NCBI GenBank assembly: GCA_002683215.1
Contig: NYSY01000105.1
Span: 1 to 35,856 of the forward strand
Direction of reading: 5' to 3'
DNA: 35,856 bases
From: Planctomycetaceae bacterium
GTDB lineage: Bacteria > Planctomycetota > Phycisphaerae > Phycisphaerales > SM1A02
The notes beneath the pieces were generated by a model that had not been told where the DNA came from, ran no database searches, and saw only the letters and a program-made list of their open reading frames with translations. Each line of letters starts with the position of its first letter. Positions within the stretch are counted from its first letter, which is position 1. A program made the position numbers and the translations under genes. Of the stretch, positions 27,298-35,856 are shown one piece after another.

Positions 27298-28794
27298 ATG
27301 CTCGACGCTCTTTCCGACCGATTCAACGCCGCGTTCCGAGGCCTCTCCGGACGCGGTCGGATCTCCGAAGCCAATGTTCGAGAAGCGATGCAGGAGGTCC
27401 GTACCGCGCTCCTCGAAGCGGACGTCCATCTCGACGTCGTGAAGTCGTTCTGCAAGGACGTCATCGACGATGCGGTCGGCGCCGAGGTGATCAAGAGCCT
27501 CAAGCCGGGCCAGCAGATGATCGAGATCGTCAATCAGCGGCTCGTGGATCTGATGGGCCCCGTCGATTCGCACCTGATGCTGGTGGAGCCGGGACCGACC
27601 GTCTTCATGATGTGCGGTCTTCAGGGCAGTGGAAAGACGACCACCTGCGGCAAGCTCGCGGCCCTGCTCAAGAAGCGGGGCAAGCGGGTCCTCGTCGTGG
27701 CCGCCGACCTGCAGCGCCCCGCGGCGGTCGAGCAGCTCCGGATCACCGTGGAGGGCGTCGAATCCTCGGCCCCGGGATCCGGTGAGGTCGCGTTCCACGG
27801 CGAACCGGAACAGTGCGCGGAATACGGCAAGGCGGTCGGTGCCGCGGTGGGCGTGTGCCGACGCGGCGTCGAACGCGGCCGCAAGGAGAAGTTCGACGCG
27901 GTGATCCTCGACACCGCCGGCCGACTCCACGTGAACGACGAACTCATGAAGGAGTTGGAGGCGGTCAACCGGACCCTCACGCCCCATCAGGTGCTGCTCA
28001 TCGTGGACGCGATGACCGGTCAGGACGCGGTGAACAGCGCCAAGGCGTTCCACGAGCGACTCGCGGTCGACGGCGTGATCCTCACCAAGTTCGATTCCGA
28101 CACCCGCGGTGGCGCGGCGATCTCGGTCAAGCATGTCACCGGTGCGCCGATCAAGTTCATCGGCATCGGCGAGAAGTTCGACGCGCTGGAGGAGTTCCAT
28201 CCGGAACGGATCGCGGGTCGGATCCTCGGCATGGGCGACGTGGTGAGTCTGGTCGAGAAGGCCCGTGACGAGGTCGACGAGGCGGAAGCCGAGAAGATGG
28301 CCGAGAAGCTCTCCAAGGGGCAGCTCGACATGAACGACTTCCTGAAGCAGATGCGGACGCTTCGGCGCATGGGACCGATGAAGCAGCTGCTCGGGATGCT
28401 CCCGGGGGTCGGGTCCGCCCTCAAGAACGTCGACATCGACGATGCGCAGTTCGATCGCCTCGAGGGCATGGTCAATTCGATGACCGCCACCGAACGGGAG
28501 GACGTGAAACTCCTCGGGAAGAACAAGAGCCGGAGCCGAAGGATCGCCAGGGGCAGCGGCACCCAGCCGGCCGAAGTCGGCCGCCTCGTGAAGCAGTTCG
28601 AGATGGTTCAGAAGATGACCCAGCAGGTCTCCGGGATGGGCATGAAGGGCAAGCTGAACGCCGCCCGCGAGATGGCGGGCTCAGGAGGGATGCCCGGCAT
28701 GGGTGGGATGCCGGGCCTCGGCGGCAAGGGCTCGACGAAGACGCTTGGTGTGAAATCGGGCTACAAGAAGCGGGCGAAGGGCAAGCGACGCTGA
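27298..28794 (+). CDS. ffh: Signal recognition particle protein Ffh
   Basis: MLDALSDRFNAAFRGLSGRGRISEANVREAMQEVRTALLEADVHLDVVKSF; GLQGSGKTTTCGKLA; VILDTAGRL; TKFDSDTRGGAA; M domain MRTLRRMGPMKQLLGMLPG. The track ORF from 27106 includes non-coding leader. Confidence 0.95.
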   Translation: MLDALSDRFNAAFRGLSGRGRISEANVREAMQEVRTALLEADVHLDVVKSFCKDVIDDAVGAEVIKSLKPGQQMIEIVNQRLVDLMGPVDSHLMLVEPGPTVFMMCGLQGSGKTTTCGKLAALLKKRGKRVLVVAADLQRPAAVEQLRITVEGVESSAPGSGEVAFHGEPEQCAEYGKAVGAAVGVCRRGVERGRKEKFDAVILDTAGRLHVNDELMKELEAVNRTLTPHQVLLIVDAMTGQDAVNSAKAFHERLAVDGVILTKFDSDTRGGAAISVKHVTGAPIKFIGIGEKFDALEEFHPERIAGRILGMGDVVSLVEKARDEVDEAEAEKMAEKLSKGQLDMNDFLKQMRTLRRMGPMKQLLGMLPGVGSALKNVDIDDAQFDRLEGMVNSMTATEREDVKLLGKNKSRSRRIARGSGTQPAEVGRLVKQFEMVQKMTQQVSGMGMKGKLNAAREMAGSGGMPGMGGMPGLGGKGSTKTLGVKSGYKKRAKGKRR

Positions 28795-28846
28795 TTCGCC
28801 GCTGCTTCGTCGCCGTCGACCCGCGGGAGCCACTCGAATCCATCGA

Positions 28847-30265
28847 TCAGCCGACCGGCAGTGGATCGACCGCCCGACCTTTTCGCCACGCCTCGATTCT
28901 CGGCATGACGACCTCCGCGAGGATGATCTTCACGCAGGCCGCCGCCGGCACCGCGAGCAGCATGCCGTAGATCCCTGCGAGCGTTCCACCCGCGAGCACC
29001 GCCACCACGATGGCCACTGGATTCAGGTTGGTGACCTTGCCCTGGATCAACGGCGTCAGCACCCAGTCGTCGAGGCTCTGGCCCACCATGTAGACCGCGG
29101 TGGGCCAGACGAGGATCCCCCACCAGACCATCCGTTCGGACTCCGGCAGCGAGAACTGGTCGACCGCGAGCAGCGTGACCGCGACCGGAACCCCGATCAC
29201 CGAAAGATAGGGAACGGCGCAGAACACGCCGACGAGCAGGCCGAGCGCGAGGGAATAAGGAACCCCGACGATGAGCCAGCCGATGGCGAAGATCGTGCCG
29301 AGGATCGCGCTGATCACGAGCCGGCCGCGAACGAAGCCCGCCACGGCGCGATCCATCTCCCGGATCAGGTGCCGCACGCGATCCCGGTTGTGATCGGGAA
29401 TGAAGTCCTCGCCGAAGTCCAGCACCCGCGGGTAGGCGGTGGCGAAGTAGAAGAAGTAGAACGGCACCAGAAACACCAGCAGGCCCAGTTCGATCGATCC
29501 CAGGACGAGCCCCCACACCTGCTTCGCACCGGCCCCGACGACCCCCAGGGCCGAAGCGCCGAACTTCTTCGCCCGATTTCGCTGTTCCATCTCCGCGATG
29601 TCTTCGCCGATGAGGCCTCCGGAAAGCTGGCGAGCCACCTCTTCGCGGACCATGGCTTCGATTCGCGCGTCCTCTGCCTGCGCCGCCGTCGATGCGTCAG
29701 CCTTGTCGAGCGCGGCAGGCGCCGCGTCGGCGGCGACGTTCGTGGGCCGGTCCGAGGCCGGCGGCGTGGCGGCGTCGTCCGTGGTCGCGTCGCCGAAAAC
29801 CCGGGCCGACCAGGGGATCTTCTCCTCCAACCACGAGATCCCGTCTTCCGCCTGGGTGCGTATCTCTTCGGGGAGAAGGGTCACGCCCTTGTCGAGGAGA
29901 TCCGCATACCGGCCGCTGCCGGCGCCGGAGATGAACGAACTCGTCTGGCCGATCACGAGGAACAGCGTGGGCACGACGACCGTCACCACGCCGAGCATGA
30001 ACAAGGCGAGGATCAAGGACACCGCGGCGGTCCTCGACCAGTGAAACCAGCGTTGCATTCGTTCGATGACCGGCTCGAAGAGGTACGCCAGCCCCAGCGC
30101 GATCAGGAGCGGCACCGTGATCGCGCTCATCGCGTACCCCAGCCAGAGGATCGCGAGCACCGTGGAGACGAGCAACACGTCCCGGATCGCCTGGATCTGC
30201 CAGATGTGGAGCTTCGAGGCGTCGACCGGTTTCTCGTCGGGCGTCGGGTTTGGATTCGATTCCAT
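28847..30265 (-). CDS. AI-2E family transporter
   Basis: Multi-TM protein: VPLLIALGLAYLFEPVIERM, LVFLVPFYFFYFATAYP, GRLVISAILGTIFAIGWLIVGVPYSLALGLLVGVFCAVPYLSVIG. Confidence 0.87.
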   Translation of the reverse strand: MESNPNPTPDEKPVDASKLHIWQIQAIRDVLLVSTVLAILWLGYAMSAITVPLLIALGLAYLFEPVIERMQRWFHWSRTAAVSLILALFMLGVVTVVVPTLFLVIGQTSSFISGAGSGRYADLLDKGVTLLPEEIRTQAEDGISWLEEKIPWSARVFGDATTDDAATPPASDRPTNVAADAAPAALDKADASTAAQAEDARIEAMVREEVARQLSGGLIGEDIAEMEQRNRAKKFGASALGVVGAGAKQVWGLVLGSIELGLLVFLVPFYFFYFATAYPRVLDFGEDFIPDHNRDRVRHLIREMDRAVAGFVRGRLVISAILGTIFAIGWLIVGVPYSLALGLLVGVFCAVPYLSVIGVPVAVTLLAVDQFSLPESERMVWWGILVWPTAVYMVGQSLDDWVLTPLIQGKVTNLNPVAIVVAVLAGGTLAGIYGMLLAVPAAACVKIILAEVVMPRIEAWRKGRAVDPLPVG

Positions 30266-30274
30266 CCGGGCAGC

Positions 30275-30733
30275 CTAGCCGCTGCTGCGATCCGAAGATC
30301 GCTCCTCCCGCCGGATCTCCAGGAGGCTCTTCTTGACCGCCGCCGGTTCGAAGACCGTGGCAAACGGGCGTACGCCGAAGAAATCCTCGAGCACGTCGTC
30401 GTCGGTGCGACTCATCATGCCCTGCTCGATCATCGCGAAGACGATGCGACCGAAGTCATCGGTTCGGGTGATGTTCCAGTGCCGAAGGACCGCTTCCGCC
30501 ATGAGGCCGTACTTCCGAATCGAATAGTCGAGCAGGCCGAGGCTCAGTTCGCGGCCGTCGACATGCCGGTCTTGAACCTCGTCCTCGTCGATCGGGCCCT
30601 CCGGCATCTCGCCGTGCAGGCTGCGGACGGTGTGGTCGAGCCCTTCTCGAACGAAAGCGAACGCCTCCATCGGGTAGGGCGCCGCCCCTTCCAGGGCCGC
30701 TCGGAGATCGGGTTCCTCGTTTGAATCGCTCAC
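30275..30733 (-). CDS. Minf_1886-like uncharacterised family protein
   Basis: GTG at 30733: SDSNEEPDLRAALEGAAPYPMEAFAFVREGLDHTVRSLHG...HVDGRELSLGLLDYSIRKYGLMAEAVLRHWNITRTDDFGRIVFAMIEQGMMSRTDDD. GTGA overlap with the upstream amidohydrolase stop. Confidence 0.78.
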   Translation of the reverse strand: MSDSNEEPDLRAALEGAAPYPMEAFAFVREGLDHTVRSLHGEMPEGPIDEDEVQDRHVDGRELSLGLLDYSIRKYGLMAEAVLRHWNITRTDDFGRIVFAMIEQGMMSRTDDDVLEDFFGVRPFATVFEPAAVKKSLLEIRREERSSDRSSG

Positions 30734-32091
30734 GGGGTCATCGTATCCGACGAAGGCGTGGGGACGCGACGGGACGCTGGTCCGCCCGCGGCGATCCCGC
30801 GGTCGGGGCCGAGCAGCCACCGCGGCTTCGATCGCCCTTCGAAAAGCCCCTCGATCGGCCGCGCCGGATCGGTGGTGATCGCAAGCAGGCCGGCGACCGG
30901 CCCCGGATCAAGGGTGAAGGCGGCGGGATCGAGCCCCAGCCCCCTCGCACCCGCGGTCGTGGCCATCCGCATGAGGGCCGTCGGATCGACGTCGGTCGCC
31001 TCCGGCCGCAGCAGACGGATTTCGTCGAGGGTGCCGAGGCGTCCCGGCGTGTCGAGGCAGGGCATGCCGTCGGTTCCCAACGCGACTTCGACCCCCGCCT
31101 CCAGTAGTGATCGCCAGGGGTGGCCGACGCGGCCGGGACGTGGATGGCCGAGGAATCTCGAGGCGCGAGGGCAGAAGACGACGGTGATTCCCGCCCGCGC
31201 GAGTCCGTCGAATCGGCGGTGGCGCACCTCTTCGGGCTCCCCCGGCTCCGATGGGTAATTGAGATGCGCGACCAGCCAGCGGCCGGCGGGCGACGTTTCG
31301 AGCAGCTGGTCGATCGGGTGTCGACCGGAGACCGCGACCATTCCGGCATCGTCGGTGATGCCTCCGATCCGCCGGAGCAGATCAAGGAACGGCCCGGTTC
31401 CGCTGGTGGTGAACATCGCTTCCGCGGGGGTTTCCGCGAGATGGGTCGAAACCGGCCGACTGGTCTCGGTGGCGGCGGCGTAGACCGCGGGGCCGCAACT
31501 GTACGGTGCGTGCGGCTGGATTCCGATCCGGAATCCGGGGGATTCGAGCCGGCGGCCGAGGTCCGTGTCGAAACGCCGGATCGCCGAGACCGCCGCCACC
31601 TCGCGACGGCCGATCCCGAAGAACTCGATGAAGGCGGTCCCGGCGAGCCCGGATTCGGCAAGGGTCGCCGCCGCGATGAGTTCCCGGTCCCCGCTGATGT
31701 CACCGATCGCGGCGACCCCACCCGCGAGCGATGCGTCGACGCCCGCCCGGACCGCCTCCGCGATGTCATCCTGAGCGGTCGGCCGAAGGGTGCGGATTCG
31801 ATCGAGCCAGGCGTCGAAACCGGCGTCGCAGGGAACCGGCCCGATTCCGGTCAGATCGAGATGGGCGTGCGCATTGACCATCGCCGGGCAGACGATTTCG
31901 GTGGGAAGTTCGACGATCCGGTCCACGCTCGGGACCCCGATGGCCTCCGGCGTGTCGATGGCGACGATTCGGGCGTCCTCCAGCAGGATCGTCGCCGGCG
32001 CGGCCGCCCGGGACGCATCGATCGCGGCGGCCGCGCGGAGCAGAATCCGCCCTCTTCCGGGGATCGCGTCGCAGGGTTCAAGCGGTCTCAA
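30730..32091 (-). CDS. Amidohydrolase family protein (deaminase-like)
   Basis: VCPAMVNAHAHLDLTG metal-site motif; STHLAET; VALGTDGMPCLDTPG. No ATG or GTG is well placed upstream of the conserved start; TTG at 32091 is proposed. The track ORF extends to 32238. Confidence 0.78.
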   Translation of the reverse strand: MRPLEPCDAIPGRGRILLRAAAAIDASRAAAPATILLEDARIVAIDTPEAIGVPSVDRIVELPTEIVCPAMVNAHAHLDLTGIGPVPCDAGFDAWLDRIRTLRPTAQDDIAEAVRAGVDASLAGGVAAIGDISGDRELIAAATLAESGLAGTAFIEFFGIGRREVAAVSAIRRFDTDLGRRLESPGFRIGIQPHAPYSCGPAVYAAATETSRPVSTHLAETPAEAMFTTSGTGPFLDLLRRIGGITDDAGMVAVSGRHPIDQLLETSPAGRWLVAHLNYPSEPGEPEEVRHRRFDGLARAGITVVFCPRASRFLGHPRPGRVGHPWRSLLEAGVEVALGTDGMPCLDTPGRLGTLDEIRLLRPEATDVDPTALMRMATTAGARGLGLDPAAFTLDPGPVAGLLAITTDPARPIEGLFEGRSKPRWLLGPDRGIAAGGPASRRVPTPSSDTMTP

Positions 32092-32231
32092 CGGTTCGGC
32101 CGATCCTTTCCAGTGACGGCGGGGCAGCGATCCGCCACTCGATCTACACTCTAGGAGACGGATGGTACGGTCGCCCGGTGACCGCCCCCCGTTCCTCTTT
32201 CGACTGCTCCGACCTCTCCGGAATTCCACCG

Positions 32232-33068
32232 ATGCCACGACGCCGCCTCCTGCTTCTCGCGCCCATCGCCCTCTCCGCCGTCGGCTGCGTGCCGCAGGAG
32301 AAGTACGACGATCTCCTGAACGCCTATCGCGCTGAAGAACGTGAGGGTGTCCAGTCGCAGGCGGAACTCGATGCGATGCGGCAGAACGAGTCCATGCTCC
32401 GCGGCCAGCTCCAGAAGGCGGTCACCGACCTCGACCGGGCGATGTCACAGCTCGAAGATCAGAACGGCGAGATCTCGCAGCTCCGCGGCGACTTCGAAGC
32501 GATGCTCGAGACGGTCAGCGGTCTGGACACCGGTCCCCTGCCGGCGGATCTGAACGCGGCCCTGGTGCGCCTCGCCTCGCAGAACGAGCTGCTGGAGTTC
32601 GACGAGCGAACCGGCATGCTCCGATTTTCGAGTGATCTGACGTTCGATCTCGGGTCGACGACGCTCAACCCCGCGGCGAAGCAGGCGATCGGCGCACTCG
32701 CCAACATCCTCGAGGGCGAGGATGCGCTGGCCTTCGAGATCCGGGTGGTCGGGCACACCGACAACATGCCGATCAGTCGACCCGAGACGAGGGCCAAGCA
32801 CCCCACCAACATGCATCTTTCGACCCACCGGGCGATTTCAGTGCGGGACGCGCTGGTCAAGGACGGCATCGCGGCCAACCGGGTCCAGGTGGCCGGTTAC
32901 GGCGAATTCCGACCGGTGGCCGAGAACGGCAAGCGTGGTTCCGCCAACAACCGCCGCGTCGAGATCTTCCTGACCCCGATGCCCGCGATCGTGGAGATCG
33001 TGGAGTCCACCGCCGTGGAGGTGGTCGAGTCCCCATCCACGCGGGTGGACGAGGAACCGTTGAAGTAG
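32232..33068 (+). CDS. OmpA family lipoprotein (coiled coil + OmpA domain)
   Basis: ATG at 32232: MPRRRLLLLAPIALSAVGC lipobox; QEKYDDLLNAYRAEE coiled coil; EIRVVGHTDNMPISRPETRAKHPTNMHLSTHRAISVRDALVKDGIAANRVQVAGYGEFRPV...NNRRVEIFL. Confidence 0.9.
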   Translation: MPRRRLLLLAPIALSAVGCVPQEKYDDLLNAYRAEEREGVQSQAELDAMRQNESMLRGQLQKAVTDLDRAMSQLEDQNGEISQLRGDFEAMLETVSGLDTGPLPADLNAALVRLASQNELLEFDERTGMLRFSSDLTFDLGSTTLNPAAKQAIGALANILEGEDALAFEIRVVGHTDNMPISRPETRAKHPTNMHLSTHRAISVRDALVKDGIAANRVQVAGYGEFRPVAENGKRGSANNRRVEIFLTPMPAIVEIVESTAVEVVESPSTRVDEEPLK

Positions 33069-33129
33069 CAGGGCACCCGCGGCTTCGAACCCGGCCCACC
33101 GGGATCGCCCCCGTTTCTTCCTGACAGAC

Positions 33130-33169
33130 CAGCACGCCGGCGTCGCCATCAGGCCACGCCGGCGTGCTG
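33130..33169 (+). terminator. Intrinsic-terminator-like hairpin downstream of the OmpA-family gene
   Basis: Perfect 14-bp stem CAGCACGCCGGCGT / ACGCCGGCGTGCTG with 12-nt loop, followed by ATGTTTGG (weak T-tract). Confidence 0.65.
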
Positions 33170-33368
33170 ATGTTTGGAAAATCGGAATGAACGCCTTGTC
33201 GTCCGGTAGGTCCCCTCCTACGCTTCGGACCGAAGACTCAGGGGTGTGGAATCACTGAACAAATGCAGAATTAGCCTTTTCGATGGGATTCAGACCCCCA
33301 TTGAGGCTAGATTGAACTCCGGACGCCCGATCCCCGCAGGCGATTTCTGCGCCCCTAGTCCAAGTACG

Positions 33369-33388
33369 ACCCCGGTTTCGGGGTTTTC
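33369..33388 (+). promoter_or_regulatory. Terminator-like hairpin in the leader of the large secreted protein
   Basis: ACCCCG-GTTT-CGGGGT followed by TTT (TTTT from 33384), about 60 nt upstream of the ATG at 33446. Confidence 0.45.
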
Positions 33389-33445
33389 CCTCGCGTTCCT
33401 CCATTCCCGCACCATCGAGATTTCTCTCGAGGAGTAACAGACCCA

Positions 33446-35856
33446 ATGACCCGATCCCTCGCCCTGCTGACCGCCCTCGCCGCCACCAGTGCTGCGTCCG
33501 CCGGTATCGCCGACGTTCGGATGAGTGAGTTCCGCATCGCCCAGCCAGGTCTCGACGTCGATCAATACGTCGAACTGGTCGGTGAGCCCGGCACCTCGCT
33601 CGACGGCCTCCAATTCGTCGTGGTCGGCGATCTGGAAGGCGCCTTCCCACCCGATCAGAACGGTGGCGTTGAAATCGTCGTGGATCTTTCGGGCGTCATT
33701 CCCGAGGACGGCATCTTCCTGCTGGCCTCGCCGAGCTACTCGCTTGGTGGCGCGGACCAGATCGCGAACCTCGACTTCGAGCCGGGCGAGAACCTGACCT
33801 TCTTCATCGCCGAGGGCTACGGCGGGATGGTGGGCGACACGGTCGATGCGAATGCCGACGGCATTCTCGACAAGGGTGCGATTTCGGTCGTTGACTCCCT
33901 CGCGGTCCTCGCCGATCAGGACCCGGACGGATTCGGCTCGGAGTTCTACTACAGCGACACCACCATCGGCCCCATCGCGGGTTTCTCGCCGCTTCACGGC
34001 TGGCGGTGCAGCGACACCCTCGTCTGGCGTCCGGGTTCGGACGCGGTCGGTGGCGTCAATGAAACCCCGGGTCTGCCCAACGCGACCTGTGACGGCGGCG
34101 GTGGCCCTGGTCCGGACGGTTTGATCCTGAACGAACTTCGGATCGACCACTCCGGCGCCGACAACGACGAGTTCTTCGAGCTCAAGGGTGATCCGAACGC
34201 TTCCCTCGACGGGTACGCGCTGATCGCGATCGGCGACGGCGCCGCCGGCAGCGGGGCCATCGAGAGCATCTCGCTCCTCGACGGCTACCAGCTCAACGCC
34301 GAAGGCTACTTCGTCGGTGCCAAGAGCACGTTCACCCTCGGAATCCCCGACGGGATCTTCGACGATCTGCAGTTCGAGAACAGCGACACCGTCACCATCT
34401 TCCTGGTACTGAACTTCACGGGCGAACTCGGCGGCGACATCGATGTCGACGATGACGGCGTGATCGACGCCTTCTTCTGGGACGAGATCGTCGACGGCGT
34501 GACGATCCTCGAGACCTGTGAAGAGCCGCCCACCACCACGGAGTGGGGGTACGCCGCGGTCGTGGTGCCCCCGGACGGCATCTACGCGGCCGGCGGCATC
34601 TTCCGATGCGAACCGAGCGGTGACTGGACGATCGGCGGATTCTCCTTCGGCGACTATTCCCAGGAGCACACCCCCGGCACGATGAACATCGAATGCGACT
34701 CCGTCGGTTGTGGCGGACTCGCCCGCAGCTGCTTCGAGGCCCAGGACGGCCCCGGCTGCAGCGACATCGTGATCTGCGAACTGGTGTGCGAGGCGGACAG
34801 CGCCTGCTGCTCCGCGGAATGGGACAGCAACTGCGCCAGCCTCGCGAACGCCTACCTCGCGGACGGTGATCCGCCGGCGGTCGCCATCAACGAGTTCCGC
34901 ACCAAGCAGCCCGGTGGTGACGACGACGAATACGTCGAGATCATCGGCGACCCGGGTGAGAGCCTCGACGGCTTGAGCGTGGTGTTCATCGGTTCCGACG
35001 GCTGCGAACCCAACGGCGTCGTGGTCCACCAGTACAACCTCATCGGGCAGACCATCCCCGGCAGCGGCTACTTCGTGATGGGTGATCCCACCCTGAGCCT
35101 CGGAACCGGTTCCCCGGACTATCCGATCGACATCGAGATCATCGACGGCGGAAATCTCACCGCCGCCCTCGTCTGGAACTTCGTCGGTGCCCGCGGCGGC
35201 GATCTCGACGTCGACAACGACTGCACGCTCGACGCCACCCCGTGGGCTTCCACGGTCGGCGACGTGGTCGCGATGATCGGTGATTCCAGTGGAAACTGCG
35301 TCTACCTGAACGCGATCGAGGTCGGCCCGGACAACATCTACACGCCCGCCCACGTCTACAAGTGTGCGAGCGGTGAATGGGACTTTGGCGCATTCGATCC
35401 CTCGCTCGGCGTCGACACGCCCGGTCTCGCGAATCTCGAGTGCGGGGCTCCGCCCGCGCTCTGCGGCGATTCCGCCGCGGGTGACTGCTTCGAGATCGGT
35501 TCCGCCGGCTGCGACGACGAGGTCTGCTGTGACCTGGTCACCAGCCTCGATCCCTTCTGTGCGACCGATTCGTGGGATGAGACGTGCGTCTCCCACGCGT
35601 TGAACATGTGCCTTCCCCTCGGGAATGCCCCGGAGATCCGCATCGCGGAGATCCGGATCGACCAGCCTGGTGCCGACGTCGACGAGTTCATCGAGATTCG
35701 TGGCGAGCCCGGAACCGCGCTCGACGGCGTCTCCGTGCTGGTCGTCGGCGACGGTGCGGGCGGCTGCGGCAGCCTGGAAGTGGCCGTGCCCCTCGGTGGC
35801 GTGACCATCTCCGGAAACGGCACCGCCCTGGTGTCCACCGATTCGTTCACCCTCGC
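33446..35856 (+). CDS. Large secreted modular protein with lamin-tail-like (LTD) repeats and Cys-rich modules; 3' end beyond window
   Basis: ATG at 33446 with GGAG upstream; signal peptide MTRSLALLTALAATSAASAGIADVRMSEFRIAQPGLDVDQYVELVGEPGTSLDG; frame stays open to the window end with four copies of an ExRIxQPGxDxDExxEIxGePGxxLDG module. Absent from the track because no stop lies within the window. Confidence 0.9.
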   Translation, partial: MTRSLALLTALAATSAASAGIADVRMSEFRIAQPGLDVDQYVELVGEPGTSLDGLQFVVVGDLEGAFPPDQNGGVEIVVDLSGVIPEDGIFLLASPSYSLGGADQIANLDFEPGENLTFFIAEGYGGMVGDTVDANADGILDKGAISVVDSLAVLADQDPDGFGSEFYYSDTTIGPIAGFSPLHGWRCSDTLVWRPGSDAVGGVNETPGLPNATCDGGGGPGPDGLILNELRIDHSGADNDEFFELKGDPNASLDGYALIAIGDGAAGSGAIESISLLDGYQLNAEGYFVGAKSTFTLGIPDGIFDDLQFENSDTVTIFLVLNFTGELGGDIDVDDDGVIDAFFWDEIVDGVTILETCEEPPTTTEWGYAAVVVPPDGIYAAGGIFRCEPSGDWTIGGFSFGDYSQEHTPGTMNIECDSVGCGGLARSCFEAQDGPGCSDIVICELVCEADSACCSAEWDSNCASLANAYLADGDPPAVAINEFRTKQPGGDDDEYVEIIGDPGESLDGLSVVFIGSDGCEPNGVVVHQYNLIGQTIPGSGYFVMGDPTLSLGTGSPDYPIDIEIIDGGNLTAALVWNFVGARGGDLDVDNDCTLDATPWASTVGDVVAMIGDSSGNCVYLNAIEVGPDNIYTPAHVYKCASGEWDFGAFDPSLGVDTPGLANLECGAPPALCGDSAAGDCFEIGSAGCDDEVCCDLVTSLDPFCATDSWDETCVSHALNMCLPLGNAPEIRIAEIRIDQPGADVDEFIEIRGEPGTALDGVSVLVVGDGAGGCGSLEVAVPLGGVTISGNGTALVSTDSFTL

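Noticed and set aside
33290-35596. 768-aa minus-strand ORF (and other minus ORFs in this stretch)
   Set aside because: Codon-aligned antisense of the secreted LTD-repeat protein, which has a signal peptide, a Shine-Dalgarno and coherent repeats. Repetition in the antisense ORF simply mirrors the sense repeats.

Overview
GC-rich bacterial chromosomal window with gene content that fits a planctomycete (Phycisphaerae-like) genome; the taxonomy is inference only. It is densely coded and mostly conserved core functions. In order: 5' end of an isocitrate/isopropylmalate dehydrogenase (minus, cut by left edge); FAD oxidoreductase + aldo/keto reductase (plus); an eight-gene minus-strand array (Nudix hydrolase, M50-like membrane protein, rhomboid protease, tgt, yajC, secDF fusion, LysM protein, hypothetical; transcribed right to left); mlaF-mlaD-like pair (plus); OmpA-like lipoprotein and prepilin peptidase (minus); xseB/xseA (minus) divergent from recG and polX (plus); a four-gene envelope cluster lpoB-ycfL-COG3014-like-CsgG-like (minus); ffh (plus); AI-2E family transporter, Minf_1886-like protein and amidohydrolase (minus); a second OmpA-like lipoprotein (plus); and a large secreted repeat protein, open at the right edge, that the supplied ORF track does not list. 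No tRNA, rRNA, CRISPR array, transposase or phage genes were recognised. The most interesting observations are: an M50-family homologue whose metal-binding motifs look destroyed, next to an intact rhomboid with which it shares a C-terminal tail; a SecDF with large insertions in both periplasmic regions; the Lpo-type four-gene operon; and the modular LTD/Cys-rich secreted protein. All family names come from reading motifs by eye, with no database search.
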